From Saccharococcus thermophilus (GTDB taxonomy: Bacteria; Bacillota; Bacilli; Bacillales; Anoxybacillaceae), in contig NZ_JAASRS010000001.1 in the NCBI RefSeq assembly GCF_011761475.1, positions 496,001 to 560,000 on the forward strand: a stretch of DNA of 64,000 nt. Direction: 5' to 3'. The notes under the pieces are model-generated. The model was not told the origin of the DNA. It made no database searches and saw only the letters and a program-made list of their open reading frames with translations. The stretch's first letter is position 1, and the number at the start of each line of letters is the position of its first letter. Of this stretch, positions 17,817 to 29,839 are shown in pieces. The position numbers and the translations under genes were made by a program.

Positions 17817-19085
17817 GTGAAAATCGAACGAGTGACAAACCGTGTATCACTGCGCCGTACGATTGAATCAGGGACGGAAGAACAGCGCAGTAAGGTTCTG
17901 GAGATTATTGCCGATGTGCGCGCTCGCGGTGATGAAGCGCTAAAAAGTTATACGGAAAAATTCGATGGCGTCCGCCTTGATTCGCTGTGCGTGACAGACG
18001 AAGAAATCAAAAGGGCGTATCAGAACGTAAGCGCAGAAGTGCTTCGGATCATCCAAGAGGCGGCGGAAAACATTCGCGATTATCATGAGCGTCAAAAGAG
18101 AGAGTCATGGATCATGACAAAAGAAGACGGCACGATGCTCGGTCAGAAAATAACGCCGCTTGATGCGGTTGGACTGTACGTTCCAGGCGGGACAGCCGCC
18201 TACCCGTCATCGGTGCTTATGAATGTCATTCCTGCTCAAGTGGCAGGGGTCAAACGAATTGTGATCACCTCTCCGCCAAATAAAGACGGAACGCTTCCGG
18301 CCGGCGTGTTAGTGGCGGCGAACGAATTAGGAGTGAAAGAAATCTATAAAGTCGGCGGTGCGCAGGCGATTGCCGCGCTTGCGTACGGAACGGAGACGAT
18401 TCGTCCGGTCGATAAAATTTTCGGGCCAGGCAACATTTACGTGGCGCTCGCGAAACGCGAAGTGTTCGGGCAAGTCGCGATTGATATGATTGCCGGACCG
18501 AGCGAAATCGTCGTGTTGGCGGATGAAACGGCAAAGGCGAACGAAATTGCCGCTGATTTGTTGTCGCAAGCCGAGCACGATGAACGCGCTTCCGCGATTC
18601 TTGTCACGCCATCGATGAAATTGGCGCTTGCAGTCGCACGCGAGGTCGAAAAACAGCTGGAGACGCTGCCGCGCAAAGCGATTGCCGCTGCGTCGCTCGA
18701 GAACTACGGAGCCATTTACGTCACAGAAACGCTTGCGGAAGCGGTGGAAGTCGTCAATGAATTGGCACCGGAGCATTTGGAAGTAATGACAGCTGAACCG
18801 ATGCAACTTCTTGGCCAAATCCGCCATGCGGGAGCGATTTTTTTAGGGAGCTTCAGCTCGGAGCCGGTTGGCGATTACTTCGCCGGTCCAAACCATGTGC
18901 TGCCAACGAACGGTACAGCCCGGTTTTCGAGCGGATTAAGCGTGGATGAATTTGTGAAAAAATCGAGCATCATTTTTTACAGCGAGCCGGCGTTAAAGCA
19001 AAACGCGGAAAAAATCGCGACGTTTGCCAGACTTGAAGGGCTTGAAGCACATGCGCGCGCCGTTGAAGAACGTTTTAAAAAATAA
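17817..19085 (+). CDS. hisD: Histidinol dehydrogenase
   Basis: HisD oxidises L-histidinol to histidine in two NAD-dependent steps using a bound zinc. Visible hallmarks are [15 protein letters not shown] (zinc-ligand region), ELAPEHLEV with the catalytic Glu-His pair, and [15 protein letters not shown]. The GTG at 17817 is chosen because AAGGAGA sits 8 bases before it, giving 422 residues; an in-frame ATG at 17799 overlaps the hisG stop but lacks that spacing. It is the third gene of the his operon. Confidence 0.93.
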   Translation: MKIERVTNRVSLRRTIESGTEEQRSKVLEIIADVRARGDEALKSYTEKFDGVRLDSLCVTDEEIKRAYQNVSAEVLRIIQEAAENIRDYHERQKRESWIMTKEDGTMLGQKITPLDAVGLYVPGGTAAYPSSVLMNVIPAQVAGVKRIVITSPPNKDGTLPAGVLVAANELGVKEIYKVGGAQAIAALAYGTETIRPVDKIFGPGNIYVALAKREVFGQVAIDMIAGPSEIVVLADETAKANEIAADLLSQAEHDERASAILVTPSMKLALAVAREVEKQLETLPRKAIAAASLENYGAIYVTETLAEAVEVVNELAPEHLEVMTAEPMQLLGQIRHAGAIFLGSFSSEPVGDYFAGPNHVLPTNGTARFSSGLSVDEFVKKSSIIFYSEPALKQNAEKIATFARLEGLEAHARAVEERFKK

Positions 19086-19099
19086 GGGGGACATAGGTT

Positions 19100-19687
19100 A
19101 TGGTAAGGCATGCATCGATTTCGAGAACGACAAAGGAAACGGATATTCAGCTGCAGTTTGTCATTGACGGGGAAGGGAAAGCGGAGCTGGATACCGGCGT
19201 GCCATTTTTAACGCATATGCTCGATTTATTTACGAAGCACGGACATTTTAATTTAACGGTCAAGGCGCAAGGCGACACGGAAGTGGATGACCATCATACG
19301 ACCGAAGATATCGGCATTTGCCTCGGGCAGGCGCTGCGCGAGGCGCTTGGCGATAAAAAAGGGATTAAGCGGTATGGAAACGCGTTTGTCCCGATGGACG
19401 AGGCGCTCGCCCAAGTCGTCGTCGATTTAAGCAACCGTCCGCATTTCGAGTTTCGCGGACAGTTTCCAAGCGAAAAAGTTGGAACGTTCGATGTCGAGCT
19501 CGTGCATGAATTTTTATGGAAATTGGCGCTCGAAGCGCGCATGAATTTGCATGTCATCGTCCATTACGGGCGCAACACGCATCATATGATTGAAGCGGTG
19601 TTTAAAGCGCTGGGGCGCGCGCTCGATGAAGCGACGATGATCGACCCGCGCGTCAAAGGCATTCCATCAACGAAAGGGATGTTGTGA
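19100..19687 (+). CDS. hisB: Imidazoleglycerol-phosphate dehydratase
   Basis: HisB dehydrates imidazoleglycerol phosphate to imidazoleacetol phosphate. This is the monofunctional form (195 residues) without the N-terminal phosphatase found in enterobacteria. The manganese-binding motifs are DDHHTTED in the first half and [15 protein letters not shown] near the C terminus. It follows hisD by 14 bases behind AAGGGGG and overlaps hisH. Confidence 0.95.
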   Translation: MVRHASISRTTKETDIQLQFVIDGEGKAELDTGVPFLTHMLDLFTKHGHFNLTVKAQGDTEVDDHHTTEDIGICLGQALREALGDKKGIKRYGNAFVPMDEALAQVVVDLSNRPHFEFRGQFPSEKVGTFDVELVHEFLWKLALEARMNLHVIVHYGRNTHHMIEAVFKALGRALDEATMIDPRVKGIPSTKGML

Positions 19688-20325
19688 CGATGATCGGTAT
19701 TATTGACTACGGAATGGGAAACTTATACAGTGTCAGCAAGGCGTTAGAGCGTCTTGATTATCCGTATATAATTTCCGGCGATCCAAATGAACTGAAACAG
19801 GCGCGAGGGCTGATTTTGCCAGGTGTTGGTTCGTTTAAAGACGCGATGCATATTTTGCGGGAAACAGGTTTGTCCGACTTCATCCGCACCGCTGCGGACA
19901 GCGGCACCCCGCTGCTTGGCATTTGCCTTGGCATGCAGCTGTTATTTGAAGAGAGCGAAGAAAATGGGTTAACGGCAGGATTGAAACTGCTGCGCGGCCG
20001 CGTCGTCCGCATTCCTGAGGCGGGGGCGAACGGCGAGCGCTATAAAGTGCCGCATATGGGCTGGAACCGGCTAAAGTTTCATCATGCTTCGCCGCTGCTT
20101 GACCATGTAGAAGAAGGGCATGTCTATTTTGTTCATTCCTACTATGTCGTGACAGACGATTCCAAGGCGGTGCTGGCAAGCAGCACATATAATGTCGAAG
20201 TACCGGCCGTGGTCGGCAAAGAAAACATATTTGGCACCCAGTTTCATCCGGAAAAAAGCGGCGAGGTAGGCATGAAGATATTGCAAAACTATGTGGCGAT
20301 CGTAGAAGGAAAGGGGAACGGATGA
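19684..20325 (+). CDS. hisH: Imidazole glycerol phosphate synthase, glutaminase subunit
   Basis: HisH is the class I glutamine amidotransferase half of imidazole glycerol phosphate synthase; it feeds ammonia to HisF. The nucleophile lies in [11 protein letters not shown] and the His/Glu pair in [11 protein letters not shown]. The GTG at 19684 overlaps the hisB stop; the ATG at 19690 ([12 protein letters not shown]) is an equally likely start judging by family N termini. It overlaps hisA by 4 bases. Confidence 0.94.
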   Translation: MTMIGIIDYGMGNLYSVSKALERLDYPYIISGDPNELKQARGLILPGVGSFKDAMHILRETGLSDFIRTAADSGTPLLGICLGMQLLFEESEENGLTAGLKLLRGRVVRIPEAGANGERYKVPHMGWNRLKFHHASPLLDHVEEGHVYFVHSYYVVTDDSKAVLASSTYNVEVPAVVGKENIFGTQFHPEKSGEVGMKILQNYVAIVEGKGNG

Positions 20326-21062
20326 TGGCGGCGTTTACGGTTTATCCAGCGATTGATATGCGCGGCGGCAAATGCGTCCGCCTGTTGCAAGGCGATTATG
20401 AGAAAGAGACGGTATACGGCGATTCGCCGGTCGAAATGGCCGCCTTATTCGCCGAGCAAGGGGCGCGATGGATTCATATGGTCGATCTTGACGGCGCGAA
20501 AGAAGGGAAACGTGTCAATGACCGGTTCGTCGTCGAAGTGGCAAAGCAGCTGCCGGTGAAAGTGCAAATTGGCGGAGGCATCCGCACGGAAGAGGATATT
20601 GTGTATTATTTAGAAAACGGCGTATCCCGCGTCATTTTAGGGAGCGCCGCTATCGCCGATCCGCCGTTTGTCAAAGAAATGCTGAAAAAATACGGCGAGC
20701 GCATCGCCATCGGGATTGATGCGAAAAATGGATTGGTGGCGACGGAAGGATGGCTTCGCACTTCCAATGTCAAAGCGACAGACCTTGGGAAAGAGCTCGC
20801 CGCAGCTGGGGCGCAAACGTTTATTTTTACCGATATCGCCACCGACGGAATGCTGTCAGGTCCAAATGTTACGGCAGTCGTTGAAATGGCGCGGGCAACC
20901 GGAAAACAGGTTATCGCTTCCGGCGGTGTCAGTTCGCTTTCCGATCTTGTATCGTTAAAAAGACATGCCGGTGATGGCGTCGTTGGTGCAATTGTCGGCA
21001 AAGCGCTCTATACGAAACAATTTACCGTCGCAGAGGCGCTTGAGGCGGTGAAAGACGAATGA
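20322..21062 (+). CDS. hisA: ProFAR isomerase
   Basis: HisA isomerises the 5-aminoimidazole carboxamide ribotide intermediate ProFAR to PRFAR. It is a (beta/alpha)8 barrel of 246 residues. The N-terminal catalytic aspartate is in [13 protein letters not shown], and the second is in [14 protein letters not shown]. Phosphate-binding glycines are visible in [10 protein letters not shown] and [11 protein letters not shown]. It overlaps both neighbours by 4 bases. Confidence 0.95.
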   Translation: MMAAFTVYPAIDMRGGKCVRLLQGDYEKETVYGDSPVEMAALFAEQGARWIHMVDLDGAKEGKRVNDRFVVEVAKQLPVKVQIGGGIRTEEDIVYYLENGVSRVILGSAAIADPPFVKEMLKKYGERIAIGIDAKNGLVATEGWLRTSNVKATDLGKELAAAGAQTFIFTDIATDGMLSGPNVTAVVEMARATGKQVIASGGVSSLSDLVSLKRHAGDGVVGAIVGKALYTKQFTVAEALEAVKDE

Positions 21063-21817
21063 TTACGAAACGGATTATTCCATGTTTAGATGTGAAAGAC
21101 GGCCGTGTCGTCAAAGGAGTGCAATTTGTGCAGCTTCGCGATGCCGGCGACCCGGTCGAGCTGGCGAAGTTCTACGATGAACAAGGAGCGGATGAGCTTG
21201 TCTTTTTAGATATTTCCGCTTCGCACGAGGGGCGGAAAACGATGGTCGAAGTCGTCGAGAAAGTTGCCGCTCAACTGGCGATCCCCTTTACGGTCGGCGG
21301 TGGGATCCATTCGTTGGAAGAAATGAAAACGATCTTGCGCGCCGGCGCCGATAAAGTATCGCTCAATACGGCCGCGGTTCGCAATCCGCAGCTGATTACG
21401 GAAGGCGCGGACTTTTTTGGCTCGCAATGCATCGTCGTGGCGATTGATGCGAAATACGATGAAGCGATCGGTTCGTGGCGCGTTTATACGCATGGCGGGC
21501 GCAAGGCGACGGACTTAGAAGTCGTCGAATGGGCAAAAGAAGCGGTTCGCCGCGGTGCCGGAGAGATTTTATTGACAAGCATGGATTGTGACGGTGAAAA
21601 AAATGGCTTTGATATCGAATTGACGAGGAAAGTAAGCGAAGCGGTGCCGGTTCCGGTCATCGCTTCCGGCGGAGCCGGGAAGGCGGAACATTTCCTTGAA
21701 GTGTTTGAAAAAGGAAAAGCAGATGCCGCGCTGGCCGCTTCGATTTTCCACTATAAAGAAACATCCGTGAAAGAAGTAAAAGCGTATTTAAAAGAAAGAG
21801 GGGTAAATGTACGATGA
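21059..21817 (+). CDS. hisF: Imidazole glycerol phosphate synthase, cyclase subunit
   Basis: HisF uses ammonia from HisH to convert PRFAR to imidazole glycerol phosphate and AICAR. The 252-residue barrel has the catalytic aspartates in [14 protein letters not shown] and VVAIDAKYD, and the phosphate-site motifs [12 protein letters not shown] and [12 protein letters not shown]. It overlaps hisA and hisI by 4 bases each, consistent with coupled translation. Confidence 0.96.
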   Translation: MITKRIIPCLDVKDGRVVKGVQFVQLRDAGDPVELAKFYDEQGADELVFLDISASHEGRKTMVEVVEKVAAQLAIPFTVGGGIHSLEEMKTILRAGADKVSLNTAAVRNPQLITEGADFFGSQCIVVAIDAKYDEAIGSWRVYTHGGRKATDLEVVEWAKEAVRRGAGEILLTSMDCDGEKNGFDIELTRKVSEAVPVPVIASGGAGKAEHFLEVFEKGKADAALAASIFHYKETSVKEVKAYLKERGVNVR

Positions 21818-22446
21818 ACCTCGCAGCCATTCGCTTTGACGAAAAAGGACTTGTTCCCGCGATTGTCCAAGATGCGCAAAGCAAAGAAGTATTGATGCTC
21901 GCCTATATGAATGAAGAATCGCTAAAAAAATCGCTTGAAACAGGCGAAACATGGTTTTACAGCCGTTCGCGCCAGGAGCTTTGGCATAAAGGCGCCACTT
22001 CCGGACATACGCAGCGCATTGTCGAGATGCGCTACGATTGTGACAGTGACGCGCTTTTGGTGCTTGTCGAGCCAGCCGGGCCCGCTTGCCATACAGGAAG
22101 CTATTCGTGTTTTTCAAACCGTATGAACGGAGAAAAACATGAAGCTTTGCCAAATCGGTTTGCGATTATTAACACATTAGAGGAGGTTATCGCGAAACGG
22201 GATGCGGAACGTCCGGAGGGCGCATATACGACGTATTTGTTCGAAAAAGGCGTCGATAAAATTTTAAAGAAAGTCGGTGAAGAAGCGGCGGAAGTGATTA
22301 TCGCCGCGAAAAACCGCAGCCATGACGAGTTGAAATGGGAAGTAGCCGATTTATTGTATCATTTGCTTGTACTGCTTCGCGAGCAAAAGCTGCCGCTCGA
22401 TGCGGTGCTGGAGGTGCTAGCGGAGCGCCATGACGCAAAAAAGTGA
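21814..22446 (+). CDS. hisI: Bifunctional phosphoribosyl-AMP cyclohydrolase / phosphoribosyl-ATP pyrophosphatase
   Basis: This HisIE fusion (210 residues) carries out steps two and three of histidine synthesis. Residues 1 to about 110 are the zinc-dependent cyclohydrolase ([13 protein letters not shown] and the cysteines in [12 protein letters not shown]). The remainder is the MazG-like pyrophosphatase with [15 protein letters not shown] and [13 protein letters not shown]. It is the last gene of the his operon; a terminator follows directly. Confidence 0.95.
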   Translation: MNLAAIRFDEKGLVPAIVQDAQSKEVLMLAYMNEESLKKSLETGETWFYSRSRQELWHKGATSGHTQRIVEMRYDCDSDALLVLVEPAGPACHTGSYSCFSNRMNGEKHEALPNRFAIINTLEEVIAKRDAERPEGAYTTYLFEKGVDKILKKVGEEAAEVIIAAKNRSHDELKWEVADLLYHLLVLLREQKLPLDAVLEVLAERHDAKK

Positions 22447-22452
22447 TAGCGG

Positions 22453-22486
22453 GCTGGCTTTTTAGGAAAGCCAGCTTATTTTTTAT
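22453..22486 (+). terminator. his operon terminator
   Basis: The stem GCTGGCTTT / AAAGCCAGC is followed by TTATTTTTTATT, 7 bases after the hisI stop. Confidence 0.85.
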
Positions 22487-22548
22487 TCGCTTTTCTGCAG
22501 AATATGGTATACTTTTTTCGGTGAATTCAACAAAAGATGGAGGGTTCA

Positions 22549-24030
22549 ATGGGAAAACAACTAAAGCCAACGCAACGAAAAGCAACGATTGTACCATTTA
22601 TCCAAAGTGGAGAATACTTTTTTAAAAAAGGAATGAAGGCGTATCAGCTCGGCGATTTATATAAAGCGAAAAAATACTTCGAACGCGCCGTCCAATACGA
22701 TGGAAACGATGCTTCCTTCGCCTTTCAGCTTGCCTTGGTGCTGGCGGAGCTTGGGGAGTATCAGTTCTCCAACCAATGGCTGTTGAAAATCATCCATGAA
22801 TTGGATGAAACGATGTATGAATGTTTTTATTTTTTAGCGAATAACTTTGCCTATCTCGGTCTGTTTCGCGAGGCAATGAAGTATGCGGAGATGTATTTAA
22901 TGCATGATCCGGACGGCGATTTCGCCGAGGACCTGAAAGACTTATTGGAATTGCTGAAAATAGATCGAGAAGATGTAGAAAATGACGAACAGGAAACTTT
23001 AATTGCCATGCAGGAACGGGCGCGGTATTTGCTAGAAAAGGAAGCGTTTGAAGAAGCGATCGTTTTGTTAGAAACGATGGTGGCCAACTACCCTGAATTT
23101 TGGGCGGCGTATAACAACTTAGCGCTTGCCTATTTTTACAGCGGAAATGTGCAAAAAGCGCAAGAAATGGTCGCACAAGTGCTCGATCGCAATCCAGGCA
23201 ATTTGCATGCGCTTTGCAATCTGCTTGTTTTTTATTATTATTTGCGTGATGGACGGCAAGTCGATGATCTTTGTGAAACGTTGTCATGCGTATATCCATT
23301 TTTTATCGAACATCGTTACAAGCTTGGGGCGACATTTGCCCTTGTCGGTCGTTTTGACCTTGCTTTTCGCTGGCTATACCATTTATATAAAATCGGTTAC
23401 GATGGCGATGAAGCCTTTTATTATTGGCTTGCGAATGCCGCTTATTATACTGGGCATGAGCTGTTCGCGAAACACATTTGGGAAAAAGTTGTCACCTTAA
23501 ATCCGGATAAACAAGGGGAGGAACCGTGGGCACTCTCCGCTCCGCCGCTTGATGCAGAGCTTCAACGCATTATCCGCTGGTTTTATCGCAAAAACACCGC
23601 TGAAATGTTATATGGGCTTTATTTGTTTAGTCAGTCGCCATATAAAAACGACATTGCGGTCTCGTTAGCGATTCGCCGCTATTTGCCTGCCCATCCGCTC
23701 CTTCGCCCATTTATGGATTATTTTCTATTTCGTATGGAGGAAACGTTGCCTTCTTATGTCGCTAATATCGATCAAATTGTGAAAATATTGATGGCGAACA
23801 ATGATGAAATAGAGGAAACGTTGTATATTTCATGGTTTTCGGTAGCCATTAACGCCATTAGAGACAATGAGCTGTTTGCGAACCATGCGGCTTGGGCGGC
23901 GGCCGTGGAATATGTATGGCGTAGGCAACAAGGAATGAATGTCACGCAAAAATCGGTAGCTGCAAAATATCATGTTTCGCCGTCAACGGTGCAAAAATAT
24001 GTAAAAAGAGTGAAAAGCTTATTGTCGTGA
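22549..24030 (+). CDS. yvcD: TPR-repeat protein with C-terminal helix-turn-helix (YvcD-like)
   Basis: The ATG at 22549 is preferred because TGGAGGG, its ribosome binding site, overlaps the earlier ATG at 22537. The 493-residue protein has tetratricopeptide repeats through its first half (for example AYQLGDLYKAKKYFERAVQY and AAYNNLALAYFYSGNVQKAQ) and ends in an HTH-like segment, QKSVAAKYHVSPSTVQKYVK. Position directly before trxB matches B. subtilis yvcD. TPR regions mediate protein-protein contacts; the partner and function are unknown. Confidence 0.85.
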   Translation: MGKQLKPTQRKATIVPFIQSGEYFFKKGMKAYQLGDLYKAKKYFERAVQYDGNDASFAFQLALVLAELGEYQFSNQWLLKIIHELDETMYECFYFLANNFAYLGLFREAMKYAEMYLMHDPDGDFAEDLKDLLELLKIDREDVENDEQETLIAMQERARYLLEKEAFEEAIVLLETMVANYPEFWAAYNNLALAYFYSGNVQKAQEMVAQVLDRNPGNLHALCNLLVFYYYLRDGRQVDDLCETLSCVYPFFIEHRYKLGATFALVGRFDLAFRWLYHLYKIGYDGDEAFYYWLANAAYYTGHELFAKHIWEKVVTLNPDKQGEEPWALSAPPLDAELQRIIRWFYRKNTAEMLYGLYLFSQSPYKNDIAVSLAIRRYLPAHPLLRPFMDYFLFRMEETLPSYVANIDQIVKILMANNDEIEETLYISWFSVAINAIRDNELFANHAAWAAAVEYVWRRQQGMNVTQKSVAAKYHVSPSTVQKYVKRVKSLLS

Positions 24031-24061
24031 GCAAATCAATAGACGCTAATCTAGAACTTCT

Positions 24062-24074
24062 ATACCATAATGGT
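24062..24074. promoter_or_regulatory. Small perfect palindrome before trxB
   Basis: TACCATAATGGTA is a perfect 13-bp palindrome about 30 bases before the trxB start. It lies downstream of a weak promoter-like pair (TTGTCG near 24023 and GCTAAT near 24046, 17-base spacer). It could be an operator, but no regulator can be assigned from sequence. Confidence 0.3.
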
Positions 24075-24084
24075 AAAAGATTAA

Positions 24085-25053
<969 letters not shown>

Positions 25054-25157
25054 TCAAATCGTAATGGATGTTTAATCCGTCTGTAACACGTATGAAACAT
25101 TTTTTTTGTATGCTAAAGATAGTAATTGACCCCCTTTTATATAGATCTTTTTGATTA

Positions 25158-25190
25158 GCACGGGTACCCTTTCCCGTGCTTCTTTTTTTG
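25158..25190 (+). terminator. Terminator after trxB
   Basis: The stem GCACGGG / CCCGTGC with an 8-base loop is followed by TTCTTTTTTT. The rest of 25054-25389 contains a short direct repeat (CCGTCAAA twice near 25252) and a run of nine C at about 25297-25305, but no gene. Confidence 0.85.
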
Positions 25191-25389
25191 CGACCATTTT
25201 CCCTGTTTTTTGCCTTGTCCAATAGGAAGCCCCGTACTGCGCGGGCGCTTTTGCCGTCAAACCGTCAAACCCCCGTTGTTGGAGACGGCGCTGTTTCCCC
25301 CCCCCTGCTTCTTCATTGTAGTGGATTGGGAGAAATAGTATAATATAATAAATAGGAATCAAAGTGCTTTTCGATGAAGCAATGTTGAG

Positions 25390-25857
25390 GTGAGCGTGTT
25401 GCAACGCGTAACGAACTGCGTTTTATTGAAAGACGGGAAAGTGCTGCTGCTGCAAAAGCCGAAACGAGGATGGTGGGTGGCTCCAGGCGGAAAGATGGAG
25501 CAAGGAGAATCGATCCGTGAAGCTTGCATTCGCGAATATCGCGAAGAAACGGGGATTTACTTAAAAAACCCAAAGCTTAAAGGGGTTTTTACGGTTGTTA
25601 TGAAAGATGGGGAACAAATCGTTTCTGAATGGATGATGTTTACCTTTTTTGCCGACCAGTTTGACGGTGAAAACGTTCCGTATTGTGAAGAAGGCAAGCT
25701 GGAGTGGCAGTCGGTGGAAACGATCCACGAACTGCCGATGGCGCCGGGAGACTATCATATTTTGGAATATGCTTTAAAGGGATCGGACATTATGTACGGA
25801 ACGTTTATATATACGGAAGATTTCGAGCTGCTTTCCTATCGGTTAGATCCTAGTTGA
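25390..25857 (+). CDS. yvcI: Nudix hydrolase (YvcI-like)
   Basis: This 155-residue Nudix protein carries the hydrolase signature [20 protein letters not shown] followed by ETGI, which binds a divalent metal and cleaves a nucleoside diphosphate linked to another moiety. The natural substrate is unknown. The start is uncertain: GTG at 25390, GTG at 25396 or TTG at 25399 all lie close to GAGGTGA. It heads the conserved yvcI-rapZ-glmR-whiA-crh cluster. Confidence 0.88.
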   Translation: MSVLQRVTNCVLLKDGKVLLLQKPKRGWWVAPGGKMEQGESIREACIREYREETGIYLKNPKLKGVFTVVMKDGEQIVSEWMMFTFFADQFDGENVPYCEEGKLEWQSVETIHELPMAPGDYHILEYALKGSDIMYGTFIYTEDFELLSYRLDPS

Positions 25858-25876
25858 TGGAGAGGGAGGGGGAAGG

Positions 25877-26773
25877 ATGGACAAAGGCACGGCGAACAAC
25901 CATATCCAAATGGTGATTATTACTGGAATGTCCGGTGCGGGGAAAACGGTTGCGATTCAAAGTTTTGAAGACTTAGGTTTTTTTTGTGTCGACAATTTGC
26001 CGCCGACCTTGCTTCCAAAATTTTTGGAGCTAATGAAAGAGTCGGGGAATAAAATGAATAAAGTGGCATTAGTGATGGATTTGCGAAGCCGCGACTTTTT
26101 CGACAGCTTGTTTACGGCGTTAGATGAGCTGGCCGAGCAGCAATGGATAACGCCGCAAATTTTATTTTTGGATGCGAAAGACTCGACGCTTGTGGCGCGG
26201 TATAAAGAAACGAGACGGACGCATCCGCTCGCACCAAACGGTCTGCCTCTTGAAGGCATTCGTTTAGAGCGCGAGTTGCTCGAGGAGCTGAAGGGGCGGG
26301 CGCAAATTATTTATGACACATCCGATTTGAAGCCGCGGGAATTGCGCGAAAAAATCTTGCGGCAATTTTCTTCCCACGCACAACAAACATTTACGGTCAA
26401 TGTCATGTCGTTTGGTTTTAAATACGGCATTCCGATTGACGCCGATTTAGTGTTTGACGTGCGCTTTTTGCCGAATCCGCACTATATTGATCATATGCGG
26501 CCGAAAACGGGATTGGATGAAGAAGTGGCTTCGTATGTGCTAAAGTGGGGAGAAACGCAAAAATTTCTGGAAAAACTGATCGATCTATTGACCTTTATGC
26601 TCCCGCATTACAAGCGGGAAGGCAAAAGCCAGCTTGTTATTGCCATTGGCTGTACGGGAGGACAGCATCGCTCGGTAGCGATCGCTGAATATATCGCCCG
26701 TCATTTTTCCGCTGATTATAAAACGATTGTGTCCCATCGCGACATGGAGAGGAGAAAGGAAAAGCATAAATGA
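25877..26773 (+). CDS. rapZ: RapZ/YvcJ-family nucleotide-binding protein
   Basis: The protein is a 298-residue P-loop protein with Walker A GMSGAGKT at residues 17-24 and a conserved C-terminal [18 protein letters not shown]. In enterobacteria RapZ controls GlmS through small RNAs; in Bacillus the homologue YvcJ binds and hydrolyses GTP and affects competence, so the role here is less clear. It overlaps glmR by 4 bases and follows yvcI by 19. Confidence 0.93.
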   Translation: MDKGTANNHIQMVIITGMSGAGKTVAIQSFEDLGFFCVDNLPPTLLPKFLELMKESGNKMNKVALVMDLRSRDFFDSLFTALDELAEQQWITPQILFLDAKDSTLVARYKETRRTHPLAPNGLPLEGIRLERELLEELKGRAQIIYDTSDLKPRELREKILRQFSSHAQQTFTVNVMSFGFKYGIPIDADLVFDVRFLPNPHYIDHMRPKTGLDEEVASYVLKWGETQKFLEKLIDLLTFMLPHYKREGKSQLVIAIGCTGGQHRSVAIAEYIARHFSADYKTIVSHRDMERRKEKHK

Positions 26774-27741
26774 AAGAGAAAACGCAACCGAAGATGGTCA
26801 TCATTGGCGGCGGCACAGGACTTCCTGTATTACTGCGCGGTTTGAAACATCATGATATTGATATTACGGCGATCGTCACTGTCGCCGATGATGGAGGCAG
26901 CTCAGGGAGATTGCGCGATGAATTGCGGATTCCGCCGCCGGGGGATGTGCGCAACGTATTGGCGGCGCTATCGGATGTCGAACCACTTATCGTCGAATTG
27001 TTCCAACATCGGTTTCAAAACGGCAATGGATTGTCAGGCCATTCATTGGGGAATTTAATTTTGGCAGCGCTGACGTCGATCACGGGAGATTTTGTCAAAG
27101 CGATCCGTGAGATGAGCAAGGTGTTGAACGTACACGGGCAAGTGCTGCCGGCAGCGAATAAAAGCGTTGTCCTTCATGCCGAGATGGAGGACGGTGCCAT
27201 TGTTTCCGGAGAGTCAAAAATCCCTTATTCCGGAAAAAAAATTAAAAGAGTGTTTTTGACTCCGGAAGATATTGAACCGCTTCCAGAAACGATCGAAGCG
27301 ATTCGTCAGGCAGATTTAATCGTTGTTGGTCCGGGAAGTTTATATACGAGCATTTTGCCGAACTTGCTCGTGCCGAAAATTGGCCAAGAAGTTTGCCAGG
27401 CAAAGGCGAAAAAAGTGTATGTATGCAACATTATGACCCAAGCGGGTGAAACGCTGCATTATACGGTTAGTGATCATGTAAAAGCCCTGCATGACCATAT
27501 GGGATGTTCTTTTCTTGATGTGGTTATTGTCAATAGCGGCCAAATTCCGGAAGACATTCAACAGCGCTATGCACAAGAGTTGGCGGAACCGGTGCAAGAT
27601 GACAGTGATCGGCTTGCGGAATTAGGAATAGAAGTGATTCGCGATCATATCGTCAGCTACGAGGATCAGGTCATCCGCCATGATACGAAAAAAGTGGCGT
27701 CATTGCTTCTCTCGCTGATTACAGCACCTCCTTCTTCCTAA
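26770..27741 (+). CDS. glmR: GlmR/YvcK, gluconeogenesis and envelope regulator
   Basis: This member of the CofD-like UPF0052 family (323 residues) has [34 protein letters not shown] and [18 protein letters not shown]. In B. subtilis it binds UDP-sugars and stimulates GlmS, supporting cell-wall precursor supply on gluconeogenic carbon. It overlaps rapZ by 4 bases. Confidence 0.93.
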   Translation: MKEKTQPKMVIIGGGTGLPVLLRGLKHHDIDITAIVTVADDGGSSGRLRDELRIPPPGDVRNVLAALSDVEPLIVELFQHRFQNGNGLSGHSLGNLILAALTSITGDFVKAIREMSKVLNVHGQVLPAANKSVVLHAEMEDGAIVSGESKIPYSGKKIKRVFLTPEDIEPLPETIEAIRQADLIVVGPGSLYTSILPNLLVPKIGQEVCQAKAKKVYVCNIMTQAGETLHYTVSDHVKALHDHMGCSFLDVVIVNSGQIPEDIQQRYAQELAEPVQDDSDRLAELGIEVIRDHIVSYEDQVIRHDTKKVASLLLSLITAPPSS

Positions 27742-27774
27742 TGGCGCGCGTTGAACTAATGGAGGTGACGATAG

Positions 27775-28737
27775 ATGTCGTTTGCGTCAGAGACAAAAAA
27801 AGAGCTGACCAATTTAGAAGTCAAGCCGTGCTGCTTAAAGGCGGAATTGTCTGCCCTTCTCCGCATGAACGGCTCCTTGTCGTTTTCCAACCGGAAAATG
27901 ATTGTCGATGTACAAACGGAAAACGCTGCCATTGCGCGGAGAATTTACACCTTGTTAAAGAAAGGGTATAGCGTCACGGTTGAACTATTTGTTCGCAAAA
28001 AAATGCGTTTGAAAAAAAATAATGTATACATTGTCCGCGTTGTTGATGGCGCGCATGAGCTGTTACAAGATTTGAAAATATTGAAGGAGGATTTTTCGCT
28101 AATTCACGCGATTTCGCCAGAATTAGTGAAAAAAAAGTGCTGTAAGCGTTCTTATTTGCGTGGGGCGTTTCTTGCCGGCGGATCGGTCAACAATCCAGAG
28201 ACGTCCTCGTACCATTTAGAGATTTTTTCCCTTTATGAAGAACATAATAATTCATTATGTGAATTAATGAACAGTCATTTTTTTCTGAATGCGAAAACGT
28301 TGGAACGAAAAAAAGGGTTTATTACGTATTTAAAAGAGGCAGAAAAAATTGCCGAGTTTTTAAATATTATCGGTGCCCATCAAGCGCTGTTGCGCTTTGA
28401 AGATATTCGCATTGTGCGTGATATGAGAAATTCGGTCAACCGGCTTGTCAACTGCGAAACCGCTAATCTCAATAAAACGATTGGCGCCGCGCTCCGTCAA
28501 GTCGAAAATATTCGCTACATTGACGAAACGATCGGATTAAGCTCCCTTCCGGATAAGCTGCGGGAAATTGCCGAATTGCGGATAAAGTATCAAGATGTAA
28601 CATTAAAAGAATTAGGCGAATTAGTATCCGGGGGCAAGATCAGCAAATCGGGAATTAACCACCGCTTGCGCAAAATCGATGAAATTGCCGACCGGCTGCG
28701 GGCTGGAAAGCCTGTTGATTTTCATAAATCGTTATAA
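27775..28737 (+). CDS. whiA: WhiA DNA-binding protein
   Basis: WhiA combines a degenerate LAGLIDADG homing-endonuclease-like N-terminal domain with a C-terminal helix-turn-helix ([20 protein letters not shown]). In Bacillus it influences cell division and chromosome segregation; in actinobacteria it controls sporulation genes. Length is 320 residues, with GGAGGTG 7 bases before the ATG. Confidence 0.94.
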   Translation: MSFASETKKELTNLEVKPCCLKAELSALLRMNGSLSFSNRKMIVDVQTENAAIARRIYTLLKKGYSVTVELFVRKKMRLKKNNVYIVRVVDGAHELLQDLKILKEDFSLIHAISPELVKKKCCKRSYLRGAFLAGGSVNNPETSSYHLEIFSLYEEHNNSLCELMNSHFFLNAKTLERKKGFITYLKEAEKIAEFLNIIGAHQALLRFEDIRIVRDMRNSVNRLVNCETANLNKTIGAALRQVENIRYIDETIGLSSLPDKLREIAELRIKYQDVTLKELGELVSGGKISKSGINHRLRKIDEIADRLRAGKPVDFHKSL

Positions 28738-28759
28738 AAATAAAAAGGGGAGATGGGGA

Positions 28760-29017
28760 ATGATAGAGAAACAAGTAGAAGTAAAATTAAAAACGGGATT
28801 GCAAGCGCGCCCGGCTGCGTTGTTTGTGCAAGAAGCGAACCGCTTTTCTTCTGATATTTTTTTAGAAAAAGATGGAAAACGGGTAAACGCCAAAAGCATT
28901 ATGGGGCTAATGAGCCTAGCGATTAGTAGCGGTTCCGTCATTACGTTGATTGCGGACGGTCCCGACGAAAAGGCAGCGATTGAAAAGCTGGCCAGCTATG
29001 TACAAAAAGAAAAATAA
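28760..29017 (+). CDS. crh: Crh, catabolite-repression HPr
   Basis: Crh is an HPr paralogue that, when phosphorylated on Ser46, acts as a CcpA corepressor. The protein is 85 residues from the ATG at 28760 (AAGGGGAGATGGGG upstream). Residue 15 is Gln (GLQARPAA) instead of HPr's phosphorylatable His15, and Ser46 is present in NAKSIMGLMSLA. This identifies Crh rather than HPr, and it cannot take part in PTS sugar transport. Confidence 0.95.
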   Translation: MIEKQVEVKLKTGLQARPAALFVQEANRFSSDIFLEKDGKRVNAKSIMGLMSLAISSGSVITLIADGPDEKAAIEKLASYVQKEK

Positions 29018-29020
29018 AAA

Positions 29021-29062
29021 AGCGGCTGCTTCACAACGATGGCGAAGCAGCCCTTTTATTTT
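29021..29062. terminator. Bidirectional terminator between crh and clpP
   Basis: The stem GGCTGCTTC / GAAGCAGCC has T-rich tails on both strands (CCTTTTATTTTATTTT on plus, GCTTTTTTATTTT on minus) and serves the two convergent genes. Confidence 0.85.
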
Positions 29063-29651
29063 ATTTTTCGTCCGCGCGCGTTAATACGCGGTCAATAATT
29101 CCGTATTCTTGCGCTTTTTGCGCCGTCATAAAGTTGTCGCGGTCTGTATCGCGTTCAATCACTTCAATCGGTTGCCCCGTATTTTCAGAGAGAATGCGAT
29201 TTAATTTATCACGCAAGAAAAGGATGCGTTTAGCGGCAATTTCGATTTCAGTTGCTTGACCTTGGGCGCCGCCAAGCGGTTGATGGATCATGATTTCGCT
29301 GTTTGGCAAAGCGAATCGTTTTCCTTTGGCGCCGCCGGCGAGCAAAAATGCGCCCATAGACGCAGCCATGCCGATGCAGATCGTCGAAACGTCCGGCTTA
29401 ATAAATTGCATCGTATCGTAAATCGCTAAGCCGGCTGTAATCGAACCGCCTGGGCTGTTAATATAAAGCGAAATGTCTTTTTCCGGATCTTCCGCGGCTA
29501 AAAATAACAGCTGCGAGACGATTGAGTTCGCTACTTGATCATCAATCGGAGTGCCGAGAAAAATGATACGGTCCTTTAATAAGCGGGAATAAATGTCGTA
29601 CGCACGTTCACCGCGGTTTGTTTGTTCGATAACGGTAGGGATTAAATACAT
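29061..29651 (-). CDS. clpP: ATP-dependent Clp protease proteolytic subunit
   Basis: ClpP forms the tetradecameric serine protease chamber fed by ClpX, ClpC or ClpE. The 196-residue protein has the full catalytic triad at the standard positions: Ser98 (GMAASMGA), His123 ([10 protein letters not shown]) and Asp172 (DTDRDNF). A GGAGGAAAC site precedes the ATG on the minus strand. A sigma-A promoter overlapped by a CtsR box lies upstream. Confidence 0.97.
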   Translation of the reverse strand: MYLIPTVIEQTNRGERAYDIYSRLLKDRIIFLGTPIDDQVANSIVSQLLFLAAEDPEKDISLYINSPGGSITAGLAIYDTMQFIKPDVSTICIGMAASMGAFLLAGGAKGKRFALPNSEIMIHQPLGGAQGQATEIEIAAKRILFLRDKLNRILSENTGQPIEVIERDTDRDNFMTAQKAQEYGIIDRVLTRADEK

Positions 29652-29692
29652 GAAGTTTCCTCCTTTGCCATTGACTAATCATATGTATTTTT

Positions 29693-29721
29693 ATCATACC
29701 TGAATGGTCAATGAAGGTCAA
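29693..29721 (-). promoter_or_regulatory. clpP sigma-A promoter
   Basis: On the minus strand TTGACC (29716-29721) and TATGAT (29693-29698) are 17 bases apart, about 45 bases before the clpP start. Confidence 0.7.
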
Positions 29722-29722
29722 A
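29706..29722 (+). promoter_or_regulatory. CtsR operator at clpP
   Basis: GGTCAATGAAGGTCAAA fits the CtsR heptad direct repeat (consensus GGTCAAA-NAN-GGTCAAA) with one mismatch and overlaps the clpP -35 region. Two further GGTCAAA heptads, 15 bases apart, lie on the minus strand at about 29731-29752. Heat-shock repression by CtsR is inferred from this. Confidence 0.75.
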
Positions 29723-29839
29723 CGAAACATCTTTGACCTTACTACTTTTGACCTTACATTTATAATTATTCGTGAACGATGTCAAACATCCCTCTTTTCA
29801 TCATAACCTCTTTTCCATTTTTTAAACGCATTTTTCCTC

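Noticed and set aside
25297-25305. Run of nine C between trxB and yvcI
   Set aside because: It lies outside any gene and promoter I can identify, so there is no evidence for phase variation.
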